A stretch of 36,714 nt of DNA from Ruminococcus sp. (GCF_024691275.1 NZ_JAILNU010000075.1:1-36714); one strand, 5' to 3'. Positions 7,721-17,362 are shown, counted from the first letter of the stretch. Notes: a model not told the origin generated them from the sequence alone. A program made the numbers and translations.

Positions 7721-7757
7721 TATGAATAGGAAGGTTTAAGAAGATTTCATTTATGAT

Positions 7758-9068
<1,311 letters not shown>

Positions 9069-9080
9069 TTATATATATTT

Positions 9081-9167
9081 AATGTGAATACTCACATTAT
9101 TGACGTCAGCAGGCTCAAACATACAAAAATATTCGCACTTATTTTGTATGACCGAAAGGAGCCTGCT
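9081..9167 (-). promoter_or_regulatory. Structured leader of enolase
   Basis: The transcript can fold into an outer stem (9108-9116 with 9159-9167, 9 perfect pairs) enclosing an inner stem (9121-9128 with 9142-9149, 8 perfect pairs), then a small stem AATGTGA/TCACATT (9081-9087 with 9092-9098) close to the ribosome site. It matches no riboswitch I know. Confidence 0.5.
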
Positions 9168-9183
9168 ATAATGATTCAGCATA

Positions 9184-9234
9184 GTTAGATACATCTAACA
9201 AATATATTTTAGCATCGTTGTTTCCCCTTGTCAA
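9184..9234 (-). promoter_or_regulatory. Enolase promoter with a palindrome at the start site
   Basis: Minus strand: perfect -35 TTGACA (9229-9234), 17-base spacer, -10 TAAAAT (9206-9211). The palindrome GTTAGAT-AC-ATCTAAC (9184-9199) covers the predicted transcription start, a usual operator position. From here to the feo promoter (9240-9495) no gene is visible. Confidence 0.7.
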
Positions 9235-9499
9235 TTGGAAATAAATATATTTGTAAATACTAACAATTGTTGAGGTTCATGGAGCATTAATAGAGTGAAA
9301 TTGCCGAACAAATATAGGATTTTGATATTCTTAGCTGCTGAGGAACTTCCTGTAATAACGGTATTGTTGGTCAAGGCTTACATACATATCAGTACAGCAA
9401 GACGTGCAGATTATTCCTTATTTAACAACAAAATAAATGTTAGATAGTGCTTATAAATTGTTATAGTCTACAAACTTTATTTAACAGCTTTTTAAATCG

Positions 9500-9528
9500 T
9501 TGACAAATCGGTTCTAAGGTGATATTAT
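9500..9528 (+). promoter_or_regulatory. Promoter of the feo operon
   Basis: -35 TTGACA (9500-9505), 17-base spacer, -10 TATTAT (9523-9528), about 80 bases before the first gene. AATCGG follows the -35 directly, a motif shared with two other places in the window. I could not assign a Fur box with confidence. Confidence 0.7.
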
Positions 9529-9615
9529 TTAAATGTTATAAATCGCTAACTAAATCAAGAAATAAATTATACTACTAAATTACACATAAAAATAAACGGA
9601 ATGGAAGGATGAAGA

Positions 9616-9828
9616 ATGATGCCGCTTAGTTTGGCAGAGCCTGAAAAAGAGCTGGTTATCAAGAAGCTGGGAGGGACACCTGCTATACGTCAGCACCTTG
9701 AAAACCTCGGATTCACTGTAGGAGGAAATGTTACATTAATAAACGTCCTCGGTGAAAATGTCATTGTTAAGGTCAAGGAGTCACGTATCGCTATTGGTGC
9801 TGATATGGCTCGCAGAATAATGGTCTGA
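9616..9828 (+). CDS. feoA: FeoA domain protein, first copy
   Basis: 70 residues, SH3-like FeoA fold, shown by MPLSLAEPEKELVIKKLGG, then LENLGFTVGGNVTLIN and ending SRIAIGADMARRIMV. FeoA is a small cytoplasmic partner needed for ferrous iron import by FeoB. The start could also be the next ATG at 9619; GGAAGGA fits either. It is the first gene of the feo operon, 13 bases before a second feoA. Confidence 0.9.
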   Translation: MMPLSLAEPEKELVIKKLGGTPAIRQHLENLGFTVGGNVTLINVLGENVIVKVKESRIAIGADMARRIMV

Positions 9829-9841
9829 TAGGAGTGAGAAT

Positions 9842-10063
9842 ATGAAAACACTTAGAGAAATATCTGTCGGCTCAACAGCAAAGGTGAAGAAGCTTCACGG
9901 TGAGGGTGCGATAAAACGCCGTATCATGGATATGGGGCTTACGAAGGGCACAGAGGTGTTTGTGCGCAAGGTGGCACCCCTCGGTGATCCTATTGAGATA
10001 AAGGTCCGCGGTTATGAGCTCTCGCTGAGAAAAGCGGATGCCGAGCTGATCGAAGTCGAATAA
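9842..10063 (+). CDS. feoA: FeoA domain protein, second copy
   Basis: 73 residues: the FeoA pattern VGSTAKVKKLHGEG, RRIMDMGLTKGTEVFVRKVAPLGDPIEIKVRGYELSLR with the conserved LRxxDA end. It is closer to the standard FeoA pattern than the first copy. Two distinct feoA genes before feoB is a common arrangement in Clostridia, and they probably act together on the same FeoB. The ribosome site is AGGAGTGA. Confidence 0.93.
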   Translation: MKTLREISVGSTAKVKKLHGEGAIKRRIMDMGLTKGTEVFVRKVAPLGDPIEIKVRGYELSLRKADAELIEVE

Positions 10064-10137
10064 TTCTTAAACAGGACGTACTGTCCTTGATTTTTTGATA
10101 TAATGTTAGTTACAAATAACTTGAAAGGATGATATAA

Positions 10138-12549
10138 ATGGAACTGCGAATAGCACTTGCAGGAAACCCGAATGCAGGTAAGACCACACTGTTCAATGCA
10201 CTCACCGGTGCAAATCAGTTTGTGGGAAACTGGCCGGGTGTTACAGTTGAAAAGAAGGAGGGAAAGCTGAAAAAACACAGCGATGTTATCGTTACCGACC
10301 TCCCCGGTATATACTCATTGTCACCTTATACTCTTGAAGAAGTGGTTGCAAGAAACTACCTTATCGAAACAAGACCTGATGCTATACTCAATATCATTGA
10401 CGGCACTAATCTCGAAAGAAATCTTTACCTCACAACTCAGCTTGTAGAGCTTGGCATACCTGTTGTCTGCGCAATTAACATGATAGATGTCGTGAATAAA
10501 AACGGAGACAAGATAAAGATCGACGAGCTTTCAAAGCAGCTCGGCTGCAAGATCGTTGAAATATCCGCGCTGAAAGGCAAGGGAGTTGATGAGGCTGCTG
10601 AGGCTGCCATAGCTGCTGCAAAGAACGGCAAAACTATCCCTCAGCACACCTTCAGCGGACCTGTTGAGCACGCTATCGCTCATATTGAGGAGGCTGTTCT
10701 CCATGATATGCCCGAGGAGCAGCAGCGATGGTACGCTATAAAGGTTTTTGAGCGTGACGAAAAGGTCCTTGAAAAGCTCAATATCTCAGACAGTATAAAG
10801 AAGCATATCGAAGAAGATATAGCAGCTGCTGAAAAGGAGCTTGATGACGACGCCGAGAGTATCATCACCAATGAGCGGTATATCTACATAGCCGACGTGA
10901 TAAAGGCTTGCTACAGGAAGAAAAATGCAGGAAGTCTTACCGCTTCCGATAAGATAGACAAGATAGTTACTAACCGCTGGCTGGGACTTCCGATATTTGC
11001 GGTTATTATGACACTTGTTTACCTCATTGCCATGAAAGGTCCCGGTGCATGGGCTACCGACTGGACTAACGATAACCTGTTTGGCGACGGTTTTCATCTG
11101 TTCGGCATAGGCTCATCAAAGTATTCCGAAATTGCCGATGAATATGCAGGCGCACAGCAGATAATCGACGGATACGACGCTTATGTTGAGGAAAACGGAA
11201 GCGTTCCCGAGAGCGAGTTCACATATTCCGTTGAAGATGAGGAAACTCTGGAAACAACAGACGAAACTGCAACTATCGAGGACTATAACGAAGCACTTGC
11301 CACTGTCGAGAGAATAGGCGAGGAGCCTGATCCAGCGGACTATGGTGTGTTTGTTCCGAGTATCCCTTCCATGATTGAAAGCGGTCTCGATAAGATAGGC
11401 GCAGCTGACTGGCTCAAGGGACTTATCCTTGACGGTATCGTAGCAGGTGTCGGCGCAGTTCTCGGCTTCGTTCCGCAGATGTTGGTTCTGTTCTTCCTGC
11501 TTGCTTTCCTTGAAGCCTGCGGATATATGGCAAGAATAGCATTTGTACTGGATCGTGTGTTCCGCAAGTTCGGACTTTCGGGTAAATCCTTCATTCCTAT
11601 GCTTGTCGGTGTAGGCTGCGGTGTTCCCGGTATCATGGCTTCGAGAACTATCGAGAATGAGCGCGACAGACGTATGACTATAATGACCACTACATTTATT
11701 CCGTGCGGTGCTAAGGTGCCATTCATCGCAATGATAGCAGGAGCTATATTCAATGGTTCACCTCTTATTTCCGTATCAGCATATTTCATCGGTATGGCAG
11801 CTATCATCGTATCAGGCATCATGCTGAAAAAGACAGCGATGTTCTCAGGCGAGCCTGCACCGTTCGTTATGGAGCTCCCTGCATACCATATGCCTACAAT
11901 TGGCAACGTTCTCCGCTCAATGTGGGAGCGCGGCTGGTCCTTCATAAAGAAGGCTGGTTCTATAATCCTTATCTCAACTATTGTAGTATGGTTCCTGTCA
12001 CGTTTCGGAACAGTTGACGGCAGCTTTACTATGCTGGACGAGGATCAGCTTGACAGCTCACTTCTTGCTGGCTTTGGCGGAATTATCGCATGGATATTCT
12101 CACCTCTGGGCTGGGGCAACTGGCAGGCAGCAGTCGCCTCTATCACAGGCCTTGTGGCAAAGGAAAACATCGTCGGAACTATGGGCGTACTTTACGGCGG
12201 CGGCGACGGTACTGTTTGGCAGAATATCGGCGCAGTTTTCACAGGCGTAACAGGATTCTCTTTCCTCGTTTTCAACCTGCTCTGCGCTCCCTGCTTTGCG
12301 GCTATCGGAGCTATCAAGCGTGAGATGAACAACGCTAAGTGGACTGCATTCGCTATCATTTATCAGTGCGGATTTGCTTACGCTGTCGCACTTATGATAA
12401 CACAGTTCGGCGGACTTTTCACAGGTGACGCAAACATTATCGGTGTTATCGCAGCAGCAGCAATTTTCGCGTTCATGTGTTATATGCTCTTTGTTAAGAA
12501 GTACCGCGAGGCTTCAAAGCTCAAGGGCAATGTTAAGGTAAAAGCATAA
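10138..12549 (+). CDS. feoB: Ferrous iron transporter FeoB
   Basis: 803 residues. The N-terminal GTPase has G1 GNPNAGKT (9-16), G3 DLPG (54-57) and G4 NMID (114-117). A helical linker runs to about 270. The membrane part has the two Gate regions; GVGCGVPGIMASRT (491-503) and IPCGAKVPF mark the pore. It imports Fe2+ across the cytoplasmic membrane. Unusual is a strongly acidic stretch of about 80 residues (325-405) between the first membrane helix and the next one, which should face outside. It follows feoA with a 74-base gap and precedes the Cys-rich partner. The ribosome site is AAAGGATG. Confidence 0.96.
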   Translation: MELRIALAGNPNAGKTTLFNALTGANQFVGNWPGVTVEKKEGKLKKHSDVIVTDLPGIYSLSPYTLEEVVARNYLIETRPDAILNIIDGTNLERNLYLTTQLVELGIPVVCAINMIDVVNKNGDKIKIDELSKQLGCKIVEISALKGKGVDEAAEAAIAAAKNGKTIPQHTFSGPVEHAIAHIEEAVLHDMPEEQQRWYAIKVFERDEKVLEKLNISDSIKKHIEEDIAAAEKELDDDAESIITNERYIYIADVIKACYRKKNAGSLTASDKIDKIVTNRWLGLPIFAVIMTLVYLIAMKGPGAWATDWTNDNLFGDGFHLFGIGSSKYSEIADEYAGAQQIIDGYDAYVEENGSVPESEFTYSVEDEETLETTDETATIEDYNEALATVERIGEEPDPADYGVFVPSIPSMIESGLDKIGAADWLKGLILDGIVAGVGAVLGFVPQMLVLFFLLAFLEACGYMARIAFVLDRVFRKFGLSGKSFIPMLVGVGCGVPGIMASRTIENERDRRMTIMTTTFIPCGAKVPFIAMIAGAIFNGSPLISVSAYFIGMAAIIVSGIMLKKTAMFSGEPAPFVMELPAYHMPTIGNVLRSMWERGWSFIKKAGSIILISTIVVWFLSRFGTVDGSFTMLDEDQLDSSLLAGFGGIIAWIFSPLGWGNWQAAVASITGLVAKENIVGTMGVLYGGGDGTVWQNIGAVFTGVTGFSFLVFNLLCAPCFAAIGAIKREMNNAKWTAFAIIYQCGFAYAVALMITQFGGLFTGDANIIGVIAAAAIFAFMCYMLFVKKYREASKLKGNVKVKA

Positions 12550-12561
12550 AGGAGTGGTAAT

Positions 12562-12735
12562 ATGCTCGCATGGTTCACAGAAAATCTTGGAACTATCATT
12601 GTAACTCTTATACTGATAGCCATTGTTGCACTTATAATTGCTAAGATGATACGTGACAGGAAAAGCGGCAAGGGAACAGGCAGCTGCGGCTGTGGCTGTG
12701 AGCACTGTGCAATGCACGGAAAATGCCATAAATAA
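12562..12735 (+). CDS. FeoB-associated Cys-rich membrane protein
   Basis: 57 residues, missing from simple ORF lists because of its size. One membrane helix (TIIVTLILIAIVALIIAKMI) is followed by a basic stretch and a Cys/His tail reading SCGCGCEHCAMHGKCHK. This is the FeoB-associated Cys-rich membrane protein family. The tail can probably bind metal; its role in iron passage is not established. GGAGTGG lies just before the ATG, 12 bases after feoB. Confidence 0.92.
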   Translation: MLAWFTENLGTIIVTLILIAIVALIIAKMIRDRKSGKGTGSCGCGCEHCAMHGKCHK

Positions 12736-12741
12736 CAGAAT

Positions 12742-12771
12742 AACGCCCTCAGCAAGCTGAGGGCGTTTATT
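12742..12771 (+). terminator. Terminator of the feo operon
   Basis: A perfect 12-base stem (12742-12753 with 12756-12767) with a 2-base loop as drawn, followed by TTATTT. Confidence 0.85.
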
Positions 12772-12932
12772 TGGGGAATATCAGCGTTTAAAGGTGTTTC
12801 CGCAGTCTAACGCAAGAAGCTTTTTTTGCCGCGAAACCTCGGTTATCATGCGTGATTTTTGTGTATGCTTACAAAATTATTCTTATACATTTGTTTGTTA
12901 TGTCAAACACTTACAAATCGGTATTTTATTCC

Positions 12933-12961
12933 TTGACAACTGTAAGTTTGAATGGTATTAT
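12933..12961 (+). promoter_or_regulatory. Promoter of the DUF2325 to FMN-reductase operon
   Basis: -35 TTGACA (12933-12938), 17-base spacer, -10 TATTAT (12956-12961). Just upstream lies TTACAAATCGG (12911-12921), the motif shared with the feo promoter. The leader contains a perfect stem AAGAGCTG/CAGCTCTT (13006-13013 with 13022-13029). Confidence 0.7.
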
Positions 12962-13075
12962 AATTATGTTATGTGATACTAACAAATATAACATAAATTC
13001 AAGATAAGAGCTGATGTTAAGCAGCTCTTTAACTTAAACATTATAATAGCTTTTACTAACAGTAAGGAGGAATTT

Positions 13076-13375
13076 ATGAGCATCGTAATCGTTGGCGGCA
13101 ATGACCGCATGGCAACACGCTATCAGGATATCTGCAAATCTTTCAATCACAAGTCCAAGGTCTTTACACAAATGCCTGCGGACTTCGAGAACAAGCTTGG
13201 CACTCCTGATCTTATGGTAGTTTTTACCGGTACCTGTTCACATAAAATGCTTGGCGCCGTTAAAAAGAACTCAGAGAAAAACGGTGTACCTGTCGAGCAC
13301 GTACACAGCTCCAGCGTAAGTGCGCTGAAACAGCTGCTCACTGATATTAAGGGGCGAAAATATGTCCGAGCTTGA
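13076..13375 (+). CDS. DUF2325 family protein
   Basis: 99 residues, cytoplasmic. It starts MSIVIVGGNDRM and carries VVFTGTCSHKM with the conserved Cys-Ser-His-Lys motif of DUF2325, a Rossmann-like small family of unknown role. It is the first gene of a tight five-gene set. Its end overlaps the next gene by 14 bases. The ribosome site GTAAGGAGG lies 6 bases upstream. The context (flavodoxin and FMN proteins) suggests a redox or metal-related role, but this is inference. Confidence 0.88.
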   Translation: MSIVIVGGNDRMATRYQDICKSFNHKSKVFTQMPADFENKLGTPDLMVVFTGTCSHKMLGAVKKNSEKNGVPVEHVHSSSVSALKQLLTDIKGRKYVRA

Positions 13376-13934
13376 ACGCAGGAGCATTGAGAATGATATT
13401 GCATTTCACAGCGCTCCCACACTACTGGGAGTGAAATGTGCTAATCTTATATCCTTTGACAGAAGTGAGCAGGCAATGACGGAATATTTTCGTGAATTTG
13501 CGGATAAACTATCAGACAGCGGGCTTTGTACGGTCAGGCTTTGCAAATTCAGGGAACGTATACTTGTCTATATCTACAATGAAAAAATGCTTTCTGCCTG
13601 GCTCAGTATGCCGCAGGTTCATGACTTGCTCTCAGAGTATGGCTACACATCGGATATGAGTATCGGAAAAAAACTTCACAGGCTTTCACTTCGCTTTGGC
13701 TGCGGAAGCTTTCCCCATGAGATAGGAGCGTTTCTCGGCTATCCCGTTGAAGATATTCGCGGCTTTATTAGAAACAGGGGCAGAAACTGTGTGCTGTGCG
13801 GCTACTGGAAGGTCTATGAAAATGCAGAAAAAGCACGGCAGACATTCAAAACTTATGATCGCTGCAGGGAGATCCTGTTCGATAGATTAAAATCAGGTCT
13901 GAACTTGTTTCAGGCAGTAGGAGGAAATATATGA
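13362..13934 (+). CDS. DUF3793 family protein
   Basis: 190 residues. It matches the DUF3793 family of Clostridia: N-terminal SAPTLLGVKCANLISF, a middle part with SLRFGCGSFPHEIGAFLGYPVEDIRGFI, and the C-terminal CVLCGYWKVYENAEKA. Function unknown; its gene is often found next to flavodoxin genes, as here. It overlaps the upstream gene by 14 bases and the downstream flavodoxin by an ATGA (13931-13934), so translation is probably coupled. Conserved Cys residues (GCG, CVLC) could bind a metal or cofactor. Confidence 0.88.
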   Translation: MSELERRSIENDIAFHSAPTLLGVKCANLISFDRSEQAMTEYFREFADKLSDSGLCTVRLCKFRERILVYIYNEKMLSAWLSMPQVHDLLSEYGYTSDMSIGKKLHRLSLRFGCGSFPHEIGAFLGYPVEDIRGFIRNRGRNCVLCGYWKVYENAEKARQTFKTYDRCREILFDRLKSGLNLFQAVGGNI

Positions 13935-14335
13935 AAACAGCAGTAATTTATTGGAGCGGCACGGGCAACACCGAGGCTATGGCTAAGGCGGCTGCCGAGG
14001 GTGCAAACGCAGAGCTTTTTGAGGTATCAGAGTTCAGCGGCAATGCAGCAGATTATGACGCATTTGCCTTTGGCTGCCCTGCAATGGGTGCAGAGGTCCT
14101 TGAGGAGGACACATTTGAGCCGTTCTTTACTTCGATCGAGGGCTCATTAAGCGGCAAGAAGGTGCTTCTCTTCGGCTCATACGGCTGGGGTGACGGCGAA
14201 TGGATGAGAAACTGGTACGACCGCACAAAGGCAGCAGGCGCTGAGCTTATCAGCGACGAGGGTTTTATCGTAAACGAAGCCGCTTCCGATGACGACCTTG
14301 CAAAGCTTAAAGAGCTTGCAGCAAAGCTTGCATAA
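13931..14335 (+). CDS. Short-chain flavodoxin
   Basis: 134 residues, typical for a short-chain flavodoxin. FMN phosphate loop VIYWSGTGNTEAMA near the N-terminus, CPAMGAEVLEE and LFGSYGWGDGEWM for the two flavin-stacking loops. It is a soluble one- or two-electron carrier in the cytoplasm. It starts within the stop of the DUF3793 gene and has GGAGG upstream. In this operon it is the obvious electron donor for the membrane protein encoded at 15929-17281 (inference). Confidence 0.94.
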   Translation: MKTAVIYWSGTGNTEAMAKAAAEGANAELFEVSEFSGNAADYDAFAFGCPAMGAEVLEEDTFEPFFTSIEGSLSGKKVLLFGSYGWGDGEWMRNWYDRTKAAGAELISDEGFIVNEAASDDDLAKLKELAAKLA

Positions 14336-14347
14336 GGAGAAACCGAA

Positions 14348-15850
14348 ATGAAGAGATTTACATCAGTTTTATGTGCTGCTGCCTGTGTTCTGTCAGCAGC
14401 TCCGCTTACAGCAAAGGCAGCTGACGGAGACAAAGTCTACGGTACTATGAATATCCCATATGCTGATTTTTACGCAGCAGAGCTGAATAACAGCGTTCCT
14501 GTTGACGCAGTTTCTTCCGCTACTGCTTCAAAGTGGAAGGGCAATGCTACAGGAAAAATGGGAGATGACGGCAAGTGGCAGAACGGCGGACTTGCAGCAG
14601 GTACCTACAATGTCGAAACAGAAAACGGCGGTAAAATTCTTGGCGTTACATATCCTGTTGAGATAGAAAAGTCCGATCTTGACAAGCTCAGCGATAAAAT
14701 GGGATTCACTGAGCTTTCCGAGAAGCCTGTGGCTTACAAGCCTGTTACAGTCGAGAATGGCAAGGCAGCATTCGGCAAGCTCGTTGACAGCAACGGAGCT
14801 GAGACACTCAGCGGTGAAATGACCGTATCGAGCCTTACAAGCTGGGGCGACTATCAGCTAAACGTCAAGGGTATACCTGCAAACTGCGACATCTACGGCG
14901 TTATCGTAAAGACTAAGGAGGGTACCGATTACGGTATGCGCGCCCTTGAAAACATCTGGAGAAACGGTGCTATCTCATGGGGCACAGGTGTAAAAGAAAA
15001 GGAGCCTCACGGCAATACACTTTCCTCCGAGCATTACAAGTCATCACAGGGCAAGACTATCACCGAGGTAACATTCATTACACTTAACGGTTACAGCACA
15101 CTTTCGGGACAGAACGGCTATCTTCCTTTAAAGTTTGCAGACAGTATCAAGGTGGATAACGGCAAGTCTGGAAAGGGCTCCGTTACATTTGACAATTCAG
15201 CATTTCCTGCTGATTATAAGGCAAAGGGCGAAGTGGCTGACGGCTTCACAGTTTCTGGAAATACTGTAAGCTATAACAACGCTCAGCCCGGTAACTATAC
15301 ACTTACAGTTTCCGACGAGAACGGCAAGTATTCAGCTGTAAGAGGAAGCTTTACACTTACAACAGACACAATCCCTGTTAAGTATTCCGACGGCAGGCTT
15401 GTAGCTGCTGACGGAGCTTCATTAACAGACGCTGCAAACTATCTCAAAAACATCTCTGCTGTAACAGTCGGCGATAAGAGATATGCAGCAGGCAGAAGAG
15501 GAGCTACTATCATCGACTCAAAGACAGGCGAAATAAAGCTTGACGCAAAGTCAGGAGAGGAAAACGTATTCGACGGCTCAGGCAAGTACAAGCTCACTGT
15601 TGAAGCTACAGGCTATGAGAAGAACTATGAGTTCGAGATCGGCGGTCAGGCAGCTGTGACAACGACTGGTACAACTACAGCTTCAAGAACCACATCAACC
15701 ACTAAGGCTGCAACTACTACAACAAAGAAAGCTACAACAGCTGCAAAGTCCAACAGCCCGAAAACAGGTGTAAACGGCGCAGCACTTCCTGTAACTCTCC
15801 TTGCACTTGCCGGAGTATCGGCATTAGCATTCAGGAAGAAGAAAGACTGA
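14348..15850 (+). CDS. Wall-anchored Tp47-like (penicillin-binding Tp47 fold) protein
   Basis: 500 residues. Signal peptide 1-24. VYGTMNIPYADFYAAEL (30-46) and VDAVSSATA (52-60) resemble the start of Treponema Tp47 (YADYWAGEL, FDAVSRAT). A middle part with YGMRALENIWRNGAISWGTG and later Ig-like segments (NYTLTVSDENGKYS) fit the rest of that family. A Thr/Ala/Lys linker leads to a sorting-type end: SPKTG (470-474), a membrane helix and RKKKD. So it is probably attached to the wall by a sortase. DAVSSAT also looks like the covalent flavinylation motif of FMN-binding domains, with Ser for Gly. The gene lies 12 bases after flavodoxin, with AAGGAGA as ribosome site. Actual function unknown. Confidence 0.72.
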   Translation: MKRFTSVLCAAACVLSAAPLTAKAADGDKVYGTMNIPYADFYAAELNNSVPVDAVSSATASKWKGNATGKMGDDGKWQNGGLAAGTYNVETENGGKILGVTYPVEIEKSDLDKLSDKMGFTELSEKPVAYKPVTVENGKAAFGKLVDSNGAETLSGEMTVSSLTSWGDYQLNVKGIPANCDIYGVIVKTKEGTDYGMRALENIWRNGAISWGTGVKEKEPHGNTLSSEHYKSSQGKTITEVTFITLNGYSTLSGQNGYLPLKFADSIKVDNGKSGKGSVTFDNSAFPADYKAKGEVADGFTVSGNTVSYNNAQPGNYTLTVSDENGKYSAVRGSFTLTTDTIPVKYSDGRLVAADGASLTDAANYLKNISAVTVGDKRYAAGRRGATIIDSKTGEIKLDAKSGEENVFDGSGKYKLTVEATGYEKNYEFEIGGQAAVTTTGTTTASRTTSTTKAATTTTKKATTAAKSNSPKTGVNGAALPVTLLALAGVSALAFRKKKD

Positions 15851-15876
15851 TCATTGTTATTTCCATTCTAAAATAT

Positions 15877-15904
15877 GACCTCTGCGGCTTATGCTGCGGA
15901 GGTC
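15877..15904 (+). other. Intercistronic hairpin
   Basis: GACCTCTGCGGC pairs with GCTGCGGAGGTC (12 pairs, two of them G-U) around a TTAT loop, just before the ribosome site of the next gene. No T-run follows directly, so it may stabilise or space the mRNA rather than terminate it. Confidence 0.5.
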
Positions 15905-15928
15905 AAATATTGTAAAGAGGTATTTTTT

Positions 15929-17281
15929 ATGTTATTCTTGACCGCACTTTTTATAGCGCTCATTATCGCTTTTTGTCTTGACAAGCCGCTTAAAAAAAGC
16001 CCTGTGGCATTCTATATTTCGGCAGCTGTCCTGACGGTGGCATCAGTAGTTATTACTCAGTCAGACATAAATATTTCAAGCAGATTTGTACGTGATTATG
16101 TTCTCGGGATATTCTCCCGCGGAGCTCTCGGTACTGCGTTCTGGGCAGTCGTGATGTGGGCAGGTGCATTGCCTAACGGCTCAGCTCCCATTAAGAAGCT
16201 GATGCCCATACGCGGCGAATTATCCATAACTGCGGCAATACTCACATTCTCACATATTATCACATACGGCGTTCAGTACATAATGAATCTCATAAACGGC
16301 AGGACAGGCTCGGACTTCTTTGTCACAAGTATCGTATGTCTTGCAATGGTGCTTATAATGGTACCTCTGACAGTTATGTCATTTAAAAAGATACGCAGGA
16401 AAATGAATGCAAGAACATGGAAGAAGATACAGCGCCTTGCCTATATTTTCTATGGTTGTATCTATATCCATATCCTTGTGCTTTTTGTGCCGAAGGCAAA
16501 GCAGGGAAGGGAAGGGTATTTCTTCAGTATCCTTGTGTACAGCGCTGTTTTTATAGGCTATGCAGTAATGCGCATAAGAAAATACTACATTGTCAATAAA
16601 AAGCCTGAAAAGAAGCTTTTACCCAATACTGTCGGCGCCTGTGCATTTGCTCTGCCTGTAGCATTGTTGGGAGCCTTAGCTCACAACAGCGGCAATAATA
16701 CGGCAAAGCCCTCTGTGATAGCCGAGGATAAGGCTGTGACCTTCACGTTTGCGATCGAAACTGCCTCTGCGGCGGGCTCCGCTGTAACTACTGCAAAAAG
16801 CAGTAAAACCGGCACAGAGTCCACGGAAAAAGCAGATAACGATACAAAAACTACAACGACATCGGCAGAAACGACAAAGAAAACAGACGAAAATAAAGCC
16901 GCTGAGGAGGAAAAACAGGAGGAAAAACAGGAGGAACAGGAGCATAGCGACGAGCCTGCACAGGAGCAGCATGAAGAAGCTCCTGCCGCTGAGCCTCAGC
17001 CTGCATATAAGTACAAAAACGGCGAATATGAAGCAGAAGCTGAAGGCTACGCAGGCAAGGTCCACGTAAAGCTTTCAATCGAAAACGATGCTATAACTGG
17101 AATTTCTGCATGGGCTGACGAAGATGATCCCGAGTATTTCAATGACGCTATGAACACTGTGATACCACAGATAGGTGCAAAGGTCAGTGCAGACGGTATC
17201 GACGCCTGCTCGGGCGCTACATACAGCTCGAACGGCATTATCGAAGCCGCGCGAAAGGCTCTTGAACAGGCGATGAACTGA
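15929..17281 (+). CDS. Ferric reductase-like membrane protein with FMN-binding domain
   Basis: 450 residues. About six membrane helices (1-225), with His109 (FSHIITYG) and His181 (IYIHILVLF) placed to hold a heme, as in ferric reductase-like/MsrQ domains. A further hydrophobic helix (233-250) leads to a Thr/Glu/Gln-rich outside linker (275-358). The C-terminal FMN_bind domain (about 360-450) ends in DACSGATYSS; Thr431 in SGAT is where ApbE attaches FMN in this family. This layout passes electrons from inside, through heme, to an external flavin. The start was set at 15929 with AGAGGT upstream rather than 18 codons earlier, inside the hairpin. It is the last gene of the operon. No apbE is present in the window. 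Confidence 0.85.
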   Translation: MLFLTALFIALIIAFCLDKPLKKSPVAFYISAAVLTVASVVITQSDINISSRFVRDYVLGIFSRGALGTAFWAVVMWAGALPNGSAPIKKLMPIRGELSITAAILTFSHIITYGVQYIMNLINGRTGSDFFVTSIVCLAMVLIMVPLTVMSFKKIRRKMNARTWKKIQRLAYIFYGCIYIHILVLFVPKAKQGREGYFFSILVYSAVFIGYAVMRIRKYYIVNKKPEKKLLPNTVGACAFALPVALLGALAHNSGNNTAKPSVIAEDKAVTFTFAIETASAAGSAVTTAKSSKTGTESTEKADNDTKTTTTSAETTKKTDENKAAEEEKQEEKQEEQEHSDEPAQEQHEEAPAAEPQPAYKYKNGEYEAEAEGYAGKVHVKLSIENDAITGISAWADEDDPEYFNDAMNTVIPQIGAKVSADGIDACSGATYSSNGIIEAARKALEQAMN

Positions 17282-17326
17282 CGTGAAAAGCTAAGCTGAG
17301 AAACGATATAGCACTGAAAAAGAAAA

Positions 17327-17362
17327 GCTCCGACAGCTCAGGATACTGTCGGAGCATTTTTT
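17327..17362. terminator. Bidirectional terminator after the redox operon
   Basis: Perfect stem GCTCCGACAG (17327-17336) with CTGTCGGAGC (17346-17355), then ATTTTTTG. An A-run on the other side serves the converging cyclase gene, whose stop codon (17338-17340) lies inside the loop. Confidence 0.85.

Noticed and set aside
9290..9445. Open frame of about 50 codons between enolase and feo
   Set aside because: No good start or ribosome site, and no family resemblance; likely chance in AT-rich DNA.
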